Below are positions 1 through 6,831 of a stretch of 64,000 nucleotides of DNA, in pieces. Within the stretch, counting starts at the first letter, position 1, and every line of letters begins with the position of its first letter. Under the pieces are notes generated by a model that saw only the letters and a list, made by a program, of their open reading frames with translations, ran no database searches and was not told the origin of the DNA. Location of the stretch: assembly GCF_009725755.1 (NCBI RefSeq), contig NZ_WNIJ01000001.1, positions 434,001 through 498,000 on the forward strand, read 5' to 3'. This DNA is from Bombella sp. ESL0385. GTDB lineage: Bacteria; Pseudomonadota; Alphaproteobacteria; Acetobacterales; Acetobacteraceae. The position numbers and the translations under genes are program-made.

Positions 1-65
1 CGTAGGCGGCCATTATCATCAAAGCTGCGGACAGAGCCGCTGCGGTCATAAGCGAGGATGGTCAT
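1..65 (-). CDS. Phage protein, N-terminal fragment (probable DUF2213)
   Basis: The minus strand opens a reading frame at an ATG (65-63) that overlaps the portal stop codon in an ATGA arrangement, and it runs off the window edge. The 21 visible residues begin MTILAYDRSGSVRSF. The short N-terminus and the position directly after a DUF1073-type portal fit the DUF2213 phage proteins (putative capsid maturation proteases) that commonly follow this portal. Seen: the overlap and open frame. Inferred: the family, from very few residues plus gene order. Confidence 0.5.
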   Translation of the reverse strand, partial: MTILAYDRSGSVRSFDDNGRL

Positions 66-1513
66 GGGCTCTCTTTGGAAGAAGTTGGCTCTGGCGTGGC
101 GGAGAGGTGCTGCCAAAGGGGGTTGAAGGTGATTTCTAAAGCGGGGTCGGTCGCCCCCCAGAGATTGAGTTGAAGGAGGGTGAGTAACCGCGTGAGAACG
201 GGGCGCATATGAGCTTCTTGAAAGGCGGCGATTTCATCATAAAAAACACGGATTTCTCCTGCTGAGGAGGCGTTTAACCCGTTGGGTGTAATGCCAAAGA
301 GTTTGACTAAGGGGATACCGGGGATGGAGGCCATGGCCTCCATAGCTTGTGCTTGGAGGTCTGCCAGCCCGGTGAGGGGCGTGGCAATGATGGAGATGTC
401 CTCATTTTGGTGGTCGGCTACGATGATGTCTTGGCCTTCCGATATCTTCTGCATAAAGGAGGCGCGGCCTGTGATGGAGGTTGTGGGGTCTGCTTCATCA
501 CTGGTGCCGGTGGCCATGAGGCCGCCCATGTCGGTTTTTAAAACCAGTTTGGAGAAGTTGGCGGTGATGTTGCTGATGCTGTTCCGTGTTCGTAAGAAAT
601 TATGAACATACGGACGTAGCTGTTGGGTGAGGCTCATACCGCCAAAATTGAAGGAAGGTTTAAAAAGGTCTGACACGCCGTAGGGGATCATGCTGATGAG
701 ACGGTCGCGATGGACGAGGCAGCCTTGCACCCACCAATTACGGGGGCGGTAATAATCATCTTGTAGGGGGGAGTCTGCATTATAGGCGTTGGGGGTTGTC
801 CAAATGGGCTCGATTGTTTTTAGCCCGGCGAGTGTGCCTTTGCGGACGCCGTTGGAGGTGAGGGGGAGGGGGAGGGTTTGGCCGTATGTTGTGCGGGGTG
901 TGTCAGCCATATTTAGCCAAATATGGCCGATGCCGTAGAGTAGGCTATCAAGGATTTGTTGGTGGAGGAGTTCGCGAATATTGAGTCGTTTCATTTCGAC
1001 TTCAAGCGCGTGGAGGCGGGTTGTAGGGTCTTGGGGGATTCCGGGAGGGGGACAATCGGCAGGATTATGTGTGCTAAGGCTAATCCATTCTCGCGTAGCT
1101 TCACGGGCGATGACATCGCAAGGTTTGCGGAATTCGGCGCGTTGGGCCATTTGAGCGAGGGTTGGGTAGCCAAGAAAGCCCAAACCATCGGCCATCCAAG
1201 AGGGTTGGGAGGTGGTTTGGCCCATAGCCCAACTGGTGATGTCTGCTGTGGTGCTAGGCGCGGCATCGGAGCCAAGAGGGGTGGGGCGGTTATAACCTTC
1301 TGGCACGATACCCGGTGGTGGTTGGTAGGGCATGAAGTGTGAGGTTGTGTTGGGGGAGAGGGTGGGTGGCTCGGTGCGTCTTAGGCGTTTGAGCCATGAG
1401 ACAGGCGTTTTATGAGGGGTAGTAGGGTGGCGTGGTGGAAGGGGGTCTTGCCTGTTATGAGAGGGGGTGGGCTGCTTCTTGGTAAAGAGGCGTGTTAGGG
1501 AGAAGCCGGACAT
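62..1513 (-). CDS. Phage portal protein, DUF1073 (Phage_portal_3) type
   Basis: The 483-residue protein resembles DUF1073-type portals, which form the dodecameric DNA-entry channel at one capsid vertex. The first 90 residues are Pro/Thr-rich and basic. The core starts near residue 95 with a region containing RKPCDVIAREATREW, typical of the family, followed by a segment with LLDSLLYGIGHIWLN-like character. The C-terminal helical part (SSAGEIRVFYDEIAAFQ) is also typical of portals. Some relatives carry an Acb1 anti-CBASS phosphodiesterase domain; here I see no paired HxT motifs and the protein ends soon after the portal fold, so no anti-defence activity is claimed. It lies downstream of the terminase genes on the same strand, separated by a 184-base gap that holds a small opposite-strand frame. 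Confidence 0.85.
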   Translation of the reverse strand: MSGFSLTRLFTKKQPTPSHNRQDPLPPRHPTTPHKTPVSWLKRLRRTEPPTLSPNTTSHFMPYQPPPGIVPEGYNRPTPLGSDAAPSTTADITSWAMGQTTSQPSWMADGLGFLGYPTLAQMAQRAEFRKPCDVIAREATREWISLSTHNPADCPPPGIPQDPTTRLHALEVEMKRLNIRELLHQQILDSLLYGIGHIWLNMADTPRTTYGQTLPLPLTSNGVRKGTLAGLKTIEPIWTTPNAYNADSPLQDDYYRPRNWWVQGCLVHRDRLISMIPYGVSDLFKPSFNFGGMSLTQQLRPYVHNFLRTRNSISNITANFSKLVLKTDMGGLMATGTSDEADPTTSITGRASFMQKISEGQDIIVADHQNEDISIIATPLTGLADLQAQAMEAMASIPGIPLVKLFGITPNGLNASSAGEIRVFYDEIAAFQEAHMRPVLTRLLTLLQLNLWGATDPALEITFNPLWQHLSATPEPTSSKESP

Positions 1514-1550
1514 GAGAAAGACCTATCTTTAACGGGGAGGACGTTGGTTT

Positions 1551-1685
1551 ATGGGATGGTTAGATTGGAAAGCGCCGCCGCAACGCATTGCAGCACGGAT
1601 GTTATGGTTGGCTGTTTGTGCTGGTGTGGTGTTGGGTGGGGCTGTGGGTGGTTTTATTTTATGGGGGATAATGGCTGGGCAGTGA
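1551..1685 (+). CDS. Small single-pass membrane protein, unknown (44 aa)
   Basis: An ATG at 1551 opens a 44-codon frame ending with TGA at 1685. A strong Shine-Dalgarno (GGGGAGG, 1534-1540) sits ten bases upstream. The peptide has a hydrophilic amphipathic start (WLDWKAPPQRIAARM) followed by one glycine-rich hydrophobic segment (about residues 17-42, including GVVLGGAVGG), which should span the membrane. It lies on the opposite strand to all surrounding packaging genes and fills the gap between portal and large terminase without overlapping either. The minus strand of the same stretch gives only proline-rich low-complexity translation. Expression is inferred. A phage lysis or membrane-modifying peptide is possible but nothing in the sequence shows this. 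Confidence 0.45.
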   Translation: MGWLDWKAPPQRIAARMLWLAVCAGVVLGGAVGGFILWGIMAGQ

Positions 1686-1697
1686 GGATTAGTGTGG

Positions 1698-2921
1698 CTA
1701 GGCAAAACGTGAGAAGTCCGGCAGGGGGGTGTGGTTGGTAATGAGGCCGTCCAACGCGTAGCGAAGCGCATCGATATAATGGTTATTGGCGTCTTCAATA
1801 TGGGGGAGGATGTCGCCGGTGAGAGGGTCAGTTTTATAGCGATAGAGGCGGAACTCCCGTGCGGTTTCTACGCAGCGTGGATGGATATGGATGGCGCGGA
1901 ATGATTTGAGACGCTCTATGCCGTCTTGCACGCTGCCGGGCCATTTTTTGGCGGATGTGATACGGAAGTGATGGCGGTTTTTGAGGTAATTGATGGTTTC
2001 GGGACGGGCATTATCGGCGCGGATAGGCCAATGACGGATGGCGGGGAGTGTCTCGAAGAGGGAGGGGAGTTGGTCTAAGGGGATGTTTGTGCCGCCAGCC
2101 TCATAGTCGATATGGAGGATATCGTCATGGATGAAGCAGCGGACCAGAGCGGTGGGGTCCCGTGAGAAGCCCCAATCTACACCGAAATAGAAGCGGCAAG
2201 TTTCGGGAGCGGTGAATGATTTTATGCTGATGCGGTCGGGGAAGATGAGGGCATCATGATGCTGTTGGTAATCTCCTTCCCAAATATGGTCGTAATCTTG
2301 TGGGCGTAATGTTTGGTCGCGTTTTCGTTCCTCATTCAAAACATTTGGGAACCAAGGGTTGTCGGACCAGCGTGCGTGGATGGTGATGATGGAGGGGTCA
2401 TCCTCATGGGAGGGGTTACGCATGAAGGCATCGACAGGGTCGGAAGGGTGGTTGGGGTTCCAGCTGAACCAGATTTCTGAACCGGGCTTGCGGATGGTGG
2501 GGCGGAGGAGTTTGAGGGAGTGGGCGGAGAGGGATTGGGCTTCTTCCACCCATGCGATGTCCATGCCTTCGAGTGATTTAATGGTTTCGGCGTTATGGGT
2601 TTGCATGCCTTGGAACAAGATGACGCCTCCGCCGGGGGTGATGATTTCTCTCTCTTTAATGGTGAAGTGGTGGTGTAATCCTAGCCGGTTGATTGTGTCG
2701 CAAAGTAACTGATGAACAGATGTTGCGAGGGATTTTTGGATTTCGCGAATGCAGACAGCGCGGAGGCCGGGGTGGAGTGTGGCTTGTTCGATTAATAAGC
2801 CGGCGAAGAAGTGCGATTTGCCGGAGCCGCGGCCGCCCCAGATGCCTTTATAGCGTGATGGTTTGAGCAAGGGAGCAAAGGCACGTGGGGTGGTGATGGT
2901 GAGGTGGGTCTGAGGCGGCAT
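1698..2921 (-). CDS. Phage terminase large subunit (Terminase_3/PBSX type)
   Basis: This is the packaging ATPase and nuclease that cuts concatemeric DNA and drives it into the prohead. The 407-residue length suits the family. An N-terminal P-loop is visible as GGRGSGKS (about 29-36). A Walker B-like segment reads MDIAWVEEAQ, and a coupling-type motif follows in IWFSWNPN. The C-terminal RNase H-like nuclease is marked by FGVDWGFSRDPTAL, a middle acidic motif in RADNARPE, and a final acidic stretch with NNHYIDALRYA. It begins six bases after the small terminase stop, with AAGGGG as ribosome site. All motifs look intact, so this enzyme is probably functional. Confidence 0.93.
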   Translation of the reverse strand: MPPQTHLTITTPRAFAPLLKPSRYKGIWGGRGSGKSHFFAGLLIEQATLHPGLRAVCIREIQKSLATSVHQLLCDTINRLGLHHHFTIKEREIITPGGGVILFQGMQTHNAETIKSLEGMDIAWVEEAQSLSAHSLKLLRPTIRKPGSEIWFSWNPNHPSDPVDAFMRNPSHEDDPSIITIHARWSDNPWFPNVLNEERKRDQTLRPQDYDHIWEGDYQQHHDALIFPDRISIKSFTAPETCRFYFGVDWGFSRDPTALVRCFIHDDILHIDYEAGGTNIPLDQLPSLFETLPAIRHWPIRADNARPETINYLKNRHHFRITSAKKWPGSVQDGIERLKSFRAIHIHPRCVETAREFRLYRYKTDPLTGDILPHIEDANNHYIDALRYALDGLITNHTPLPDFSRFA

Positions 2922-2927
2922 GAGGGT

Positions 2928-3386
2928 TTACCCCTTCATTAAGGTATCAGTTTTATTATCTGGAGGAGGGGTGTTGGGGTCGATAATGACGCGTTGGATA
3001 GTGTGAAGGGGGCCGCCCTCTTGGCCAGTATGTTCGACTGTTTGTCGTTCACCATAGCGTTTGGGCGCGCGCCGGGCCATAAGCCAGCGAAGTGTGTCGA
3101 ACCGGAGTTTAAAGAGGTTGACGGTGGCGGTGTCGGCTTTGTCGGGCAGGGTTGCAAGATGAGAGAGGATTTTGGCCTCTAAGCTATCAGCTGAGAGGTC
3201 TCTTGCATGGCGGTAGCGGGGAAGGAGGGCTGGTTTTTTGTATAGCCAGCGATAGAAGCTGCGGAGGGTAGGGCGATGTGTGCCAGAGCAGATGTCATGC
3301 AAGGGGTGGCCGAGCATGAGGTCCTCCATCATTTCATCAAAGAGAGATTGTGAGAACGTGACGGGCTTTTTGCGCTGTGTCTTCAT
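2928..3386 (-). CDS. Phage terminase small subunit
   Basis: This 152-residue basic protein is the likely DNA-recognition partner of the large terminase encoded immediately downstream. The N-terminal third looks like a helix-turn-helix segment (MLGHPLHDICSG followed by TLRSFYRWL). The middle is a long helical part with LFKLRFDTLRWLMARRAPKRYGE, characteristic of this small-terminase family, and the C-terminus ends in a short VIIDPN-type tail. Its ATG overlaps the stop of the preceding gene by four bases, so the two are probably translationally coupled. Confidence 0.85.
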   Translation of the reverse strand: MKTQRKKPVTFSQSLFDEMMEDLMLGHPLHDICSGTHRPTLRSFYRWLYKKPALLPRYRHARDLSADSLEAKILSHLATLPDKADTATVNLFKLRFDTLRWLMARRAPKRYGERQTVEHTGQEGGPLHTIQRVIIDPNTPPPDNKTDTLMKG

Positions 3387-3793
3387 GTAAGGTGTCTGAG
3401 ATGTGCAGAGTGGCGAATGGGCCGACCAGAGAAAAGGGGGAGGCGTTTGCTCTCTAGCGTGCTGATTTGTAGCTCCCTATGGGTGCGGAGGCGGAGCTGG
3501 GTGAGTGTTAGAGCGGAGATATAGGCGTCCTCTGCTATGACGGCATTGCGTTGTTTGAGGAAGGGGATGGCTCTAATGACAGCATTTTGTTTCAGGCCCA
3601 AAATAAGTTCATCGCGCCAGCTAAGGGGAATGTCAGCTCTATGATGGAGGTCTGGTGCTTCATAGAGGGGGCAGAGAACGAGGCGGGGGCCGTCCTCGGC
3701 TAAAACGACGCAGCGGCCGCGTTTGGTTGTGACAATGCGACCGCGTCCGAGCGGCTGCTCGGCGGTAGAGAGGGCCTGTGCCATAAGAGACAT
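3383..3793 (-). CDS. Phage-associated hypothetical protein (136 aa)
   Basis: I do not recognise this gene with confidence. It is the first gene of the packaging transcription unit after the terminator at 3875-3909, and it overlaps the small terminase by four bases. The protein has a basic, strand-rich N-terminal half (GRGRIVTTKRGRCVVL, then LVLCPLY) and a helical second half (ALTLTQLRLRTHREL). The pattern of a basic beta-strand start, a conserved proline in the middle and a GLKQNAVI segment faintly recalls PemK/MazF-type growth inhibitors, but no diagnostic residue set can be confirmed by eye. The start may be ATG 3793 or the ATG three codons later; neither has a strong ribosome site. Confidence 0.6.
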   Translation of the reverse strand: MSLMAQALSTAEQPLGRGRIVTTKRGRCVVLAEDGPRLVLCPLYEAPDLHHRADIPLSWRDELILGLKQNAVIRAIPFLKQRNAVIAEDAYISALTLTQLRLRTHRELQISTLESKRLPLFSGRPIRHSAHLRHLT

Positions 3794-3874
3794 CCGTTTT
3801 TTAGAGAAGGAATATGTGGGATGAGCCGTATGAAAGGGGCTCTATCGACCAGATTCTAGGTGCCGGGTTGCGGC

Positions 3875-3909
3875 AATAAAAAAGCCGTATGCCTTATTGG
3901 CACACGGCT
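3875..3909 (-). terminator. Rho-independent terminator between regulator and packaging genes
   Basis: On the minus strand an 11-base stem with one mismatch (arms 3909-3899 and 3893-3883, loop of five) is followed by a run of six T residues. It lies 70 bases beyond the stop of the 215-residue regulator gene and before the unknown/terminase genes, so minus-strand transcription would have to read through it to reach the packaging genes. Confidence 0.75.
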
Positions 3910-3981
3910 CGCGATGATGAGGTTTTTATAGGGGAAAGCGGGCGGGCTGTCAATGAGAAAATGAGGTGGTGGTGATTTTAT

Positions 3982-4629
3982 TTAGGAGCGTAGTTCAACA
4001 GCGGTGATTTTCTGCGGTTTGTTGAGGATATGCTCGCCATGTTGGATGATTTTTTGCATGCCTTTAGGGGCGATATTATAGGTTTTGGAGAGGGTGGGAA
4101 TATCTAACCCTTGGCGGTGTTGTCGGGCGATATGGACGGCTTGGCGGGCTTTGGCGCGCCGTTGTTCTAGCCAAAAATCAGCGAGCATCTCTAGCGTGGT
4201 GGCGCAGTCATCGGCGGCTTTTTTGCGGGCGCGATCGGGGTGGAGATTAGGGTAGAGTTTGGAGCCGAGTGAGGTAAAGGACCATCCCAACCCAAGTAAA
4301 TTGACGAGGAGTTGATGCCGCTCGCGCCCTGCATGGCGGCGGAATGCTTTAAGGCGGCCCCACGCTTTGCCTTGTAGGGCGTTAAAGGTGAGGACATTTC
4401 CTGCGAGGGCAGGGGCTCCGCCATCTTTCATGATGTCGAGATAGCCATGCTCGGCCAACATCCAATCTTTAACCCATTGTTCTGCCTCCGAAATTACTTC
4501 AGCTTTGAGGCGTGAAGAAAGCGCGCCTAGGGTATTGGCGCGGCGGCGGCGGCGGCCAAGGGTCTCATAATCGACCTTGCGTGTGCGTTCCCGTGTGGGG
4601 GTGGTGATAAGATGGGTGGTGCGTGACAA
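3982..4629 (-). CDS. Putative phage regulator with C-terminal HTH-like segment
   Basis: This 215-residue basic protein has no recognised family. I chose TTG 4629 as start because GAGGAG precedes it by seven bases. The frame stays open to a TTG at 4776, but that codon lies inside the presumed promoter -35 box, so it is unlikely to be translated. The N-terminus is rich in Arg/Thr (a GRRRRRAN stretch), the middle holds a helical segment (RERHQLLVNLLGLGWSF), and the C-terminus has a helix-turn-helix-like segment (DIPTLSKTYNIAPKGMQKII). It is the first gene leftward of the repressor operator region and is followed by a terminator. It could be a late-gene activator or antiterminator; this is inference from position. 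Confidence 0.6.
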   Translation of the reverse strand: MSRTTHLITTPTRERTRKVDYETLGRRRRRANTLGALSSRLKAEVISEAEQWVKDWMLAEHGYLDIMKDGGAPALAGNVLTFNALQGKAWGRLKAFRRHAGRERHQLLVNLLGLGWSFTSLGSKLYPNLHPDRARKKAADDCATTLEMLADFWLEQRRAKARQAVHIARQHRQGLDIPTLSKTYNIAPKGMQKIIQHGEHILNKPQKITAVELRS

Positions 4630-4747
4630 AGGACGACTCCTCAAAAATGAATCATGATGGGGTAGAGGCGTGGGTTTTGAGAGGATGGTGTGGGTATTTT
4701 TCCTTATAAAAGATGTGTAAGCGACATCTAGCCGAGGAACAGTTTTA

Positions 4748-4776
4748 AAATGCGGGGAAATATCCTCGAATGTCAA
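4748..4776 (-). promoter_or_regulatory. Leftward promoter of the phage-like unit
   Basis: A perfect TTGACA lies on the minus strand at 4776-4771. The matching -10 region (about 4753-4747, CATTTT/ATTTTA) is poor. The operator-like sequence at 4755-4766 lies in the spacer, as expected for a repressible phage promoter. The -35 box is clear; the -10 assignment is uncertain. Confidence 0.5.
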
Positions 4777-4832
4777 GCTAAATTAGGGGAAAATCCCGTA
4801 TAGACATTTTTTTGGAATTAGGGATAATTCCC
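4755..4832. promoter_or_regulatory. Three operator-like pseudo-palindromes in the divergent control region
   Basis: Three related 12-base sites occur: GGGAAATATCCT (4755-4766), GGGGAAAATCCC (4786-4797) and GGGATAATTCCC (4821-4832). Each fits GGG(A/G)-N4-TCC(C/T). Centres are 31 and 35 bases apart, near three helical turns. The first lies in the leftward promoter spacer and the third overlaps the -10 box of the repressor promoter, which would allow repression of the leftward genes and autoregulation. Binding by the adjacent repressor is inference. Confidence 0.65.
4801..4828 (+). promoter_or_regulatory. Repressor promoter giving a leaderless transcript
   Basis: TAGACA (4801-4806), a 16-base spacer and GATAAT (4823-4828) form a good sigma70-type promoter. 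The expected transcription start, six or seven bases after the -10 box, coincides with the repressor ATG at 4835. There is no Shine-Dalgarno before that ATG. This resembles the leaderless cI mRNA made from lambda PRM. Confidence 0.65.
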
Positions 4833-4834
4833 GC

Positions 4835-5596
4835 ATGTCTATTGAATCGTTATTGAATCTTCTTGATACGCTTTTGGATGAGCAGGGTCTTTCAGATAGA
4901 CGGGCTTGTTTGAAGGCGCGTGAGATTAATCCTGCTGTTGGGGTGGATTTTTTGCGGGATATGCGCCGGAGAAAACATCTACCGCGGACGGATAAATTGG
5001 CGGCTTTGGCGCAAGTGCTTGGTGTGCCGGTGAGTCGTTTGGTAGCGGAAATTAGCCATAAGGGGGAAGAAGACGCAGCGCAGGCCTCTGATGGGGCGTC
5101 TGCGCCTTCTTTGCCAGTAGCGCAGATTCAAGTTTGTGGAGAGGTGCAGGCTGGAGTGTGGAAAGAGGCGCAGGAATGGCCTGTGCTGGACCGTTATGCC
5201 ATTACGATCCCGCAGGATTCGGCATATCCAGGGCTAAAGCGTTATGGGTTGATGGTGAAGGGGCAGTCCATGAATCGGGTGTTTCAAGAAGGTTCGGTGG
5301 TGATTGTCATTAATTTCTCCGAATTGGGGCGTAGGCCGCGGAATGGGGATTATGTGGTGGCGATGCAGCGCTCGGATGTTTCGGATAGTTTTGAAGCAAC
5401 GATTAAGGCGGTGCAGATTAAAGCGAGTGGGCAGATGGTATTATGGCCGCAAAGTACGGAGCCGGAGTTTCAGGCTCCTTTGATTCTACCGGGGCCTGAA
5501 ACGACTGTGTGCCATAGTGCGGCGGAAAGCCCGAATGTAACGATTTTAGCGTTGGTAGTGGGGAGTTATATGCCTATGCCCAAGGCGTCCTTTTAA
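4835..5596 (+). CDS. LexA/CI-like phage repressor with S24 peptidase domain
   Basis: This is a 253-residue transcriptional repressor expected to be inactivated by RecA-stimulated self-cleavage. The N-terminal 75 residues form a DNA-binding domain (the SDRRACLKAREINPAVGVDF region, then KLAALAQVLGVPVSRLVAEI). A linker with acidic and Ala-rich stretches follows. The C-terminal S24 domain shows the Ala-Gly cleavage bond in EVQAGVW (A106-G107), the nucleophilic serine in VKGQSMNRVF (S145) and the catalytic lysine in EATIKAVQ (K191). All three are intact, so it should respond to DNA damage. The start has no ribosome site and fits a leaderless transcript. It diverges from the phage genes and is followed closely by dinB. 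Confidence 0.9.
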   Translation: MSIESLLNLLDTLLDEQGLSDRRACLKAREINPAVGVDFLRDMRRRKHLPRTDKLAALAQVLGVPVSRLVAEISHKGEEDAAQASDGASAPSLPVAQIQVCGEVQAGVWKEAQEWPVLDRYAITIPQDSAYPGLKRYGLMVKGQSMNRVFQEGSVVIVINFSELGRRPRNGDYVVAMQRSDVSDSFEATIKAVQIKASGQMVLWPQSTEPEFQAPLILPGPETTVCHSAAESPNVTILALVVGSYMPMPKASF

Positions 5597-5621
5597 AGGC
5601 GTTATCCCATATTAGGATGGT

Positions 5622-6731
5622 ATGAGGATGAACGCGAAGCCTAAAGGTGATGGGGAGGAGGGGATACGGCGCATCCTGCATGTGGATATGGATGCGTTTT
5701 ATGCGTCTATCGAGCAACGGGATAATCCAGCATTACGGGGGCGGCCTGTGGCGGTGGGGCGTGCTGTGGGACGGGGTGTGGTAGCGGCAGCGAGTTATGA
5801 GGCGCGTGCTTATGGGGTGCGGTCTGCTTTGCCCTCCCATAAAGCGTTGGAGCGGTGCCCGGAATTGATTTTTGTGCCGCCGCGTTTTGAGGTTTATCGG
5901 GCGGTATCGGCCCAGATTCATGACGTTTTTAGGCGTTATACGCTGATGATTCAGCCCCTTGCATTAGATGAAGCTTATTTGGATGTGACGGAACAATGGG
6001 CGGCTTATGGCTCGGCCACGGCGATTGCTGAGGCGATTCGGCGTGAGATTCAGAAAGAAACGGGTTTAACGGCATCAGCGGGGGTGTCGTATAATCGCTT
6101 TTTGGCGAAATTGGCGTCTGGGCAGCGGAAGCCTAATGGGTTGTTTGTGATTCCTCCTCAGCGGGGGGCGGCGTTTGTAGCGGATTTGCCGGTGGAGAGG
6201 TTTCATGGTGTGGGGCCTGCGACAACGGCGCGGATGCATAAGCTTGGGATTTATACGGGAGCGGATTTAAAGACATGGAGTGTGGCGGCGTTGCGTCAAT
6301 ATTTTGGGAGTTCTGCTCAGTTTTATCATGATATTGCGCGGGGGGTGGATTATCGACCGGTTGAGGTGAATAGGCCGCGCAAATCTTTGGGGACGGAGAC
6401 GACCTTTGCGCGTGATGTAGAGGCGTGGGAGAGCCTTGCTGCTACATTGGAGGGGATTGTTGCGAAGTTGATAATGGCGTGTGAGCAGAAGTCCATTGCG
6501 GGGCGAACGGTGACGTTGAAGTTGCGTTATGCGGGGTTTCATACAGTAACGCGGGCGCGTTCGGCTCCGTTTCCGATTGTGGAGGGGGCTGTGTTACGGC
6601 GGATGGCTTTGGAATTATTGCGTAGTTTCTTCCCGTTGGAGCGGCCTATCCGTTTGCTTGGATTAACTATTTCTGCTCTTGGGGTGCGGGATGAGGTAGT
6701 GCCGGTGCAGATGGGGTTATTTGAGGAATAG
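5622..6731 (+). CDS. dinB: DNA polymerase IV (Y-family)
   Basis: This error-prone translesion polymerase is 369 residues long, normal for the family. Catalytic acids are visible in HVDMDAFYASIE (D22, D24) and in PLALDEAYLDV (D116, E117). The residue at the steric-gate position is Tyr27. The finger motif SYEARAYGVRSALP and the helix-hairpin-helix GVGPATTARMHKLGI are present, and the little-finger domain follows. The C-terminus carries QMGLF, a good match to the beta-clamp binding pentapeptide. The gene lies 25 bases after the phage-type repressor on the same strand with no terminator and no GTTC-N7-GTTC LexA box in the gap, so co-transcription with the repressor is likely. Confidence 0.95.
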   Translation: MRMNAKPKGDGEEGIRRILHVDMDAFYASIEQRDNPALRGRPVAVGRAVGRGVVAAASYEARAYGVRSALPSHKALERCPELIFVPPRFEVYRAVSAQIHDVFRRYTLMIQPLALDEAYLDVTEQWAAYGSATAIAEAIRREIQKETGLTASAGVSYNRFLAKLASGQRKPNGLFVIPPQRGAAFVADLPVERFHGVGPATTARMHKLGIYTGADLKTWSVAALRQYFGSSAQFYHDIARGVDYRPVEVNRPRKSLGTETTFARDVEAWESLAATLEGIVAKLIMACEQKSIAGRTVTLKLRYAGFHTVTRARSAPFPIVEGAVLRRMALELLRSFFPLERPIRLLGLTISALGVRDEVVPVQMGLFEE

Positions 6732-6831
6732 AGGTTAAAAAAGGGATAGTTGTTTATGGAGTGGAGAGCGTAGATGATGGGGTGTGCCCCATGGCTAGTC
6801 ATGGTGGCGAATCCTTAGAAGGGAGGGGCTT

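Noticed and set aside
62-1513. Acb1-type anti-CBASS domain in the DUF1073 portal
   Set aside because: Some relatives carry this C-terminal phosphodiesterase, but no paired HxT motifs are visible and the protein ends after the portal fold.
1529-1798. Minus-strand frame spanning the portal-terminase gap
   Set aside because: It begins inside the terminase gene in the wrong frame and encodes Pro/Thr/His-rich low complexity, typical of a shadow frame.
4630-4776. Longer version of the phage regulator starting at TTG 4776
   Set aside because: That codon is the TTGACA -35 box itself, and the extra 49 residues have no family support; TTG 4629 has a good ribosome site.
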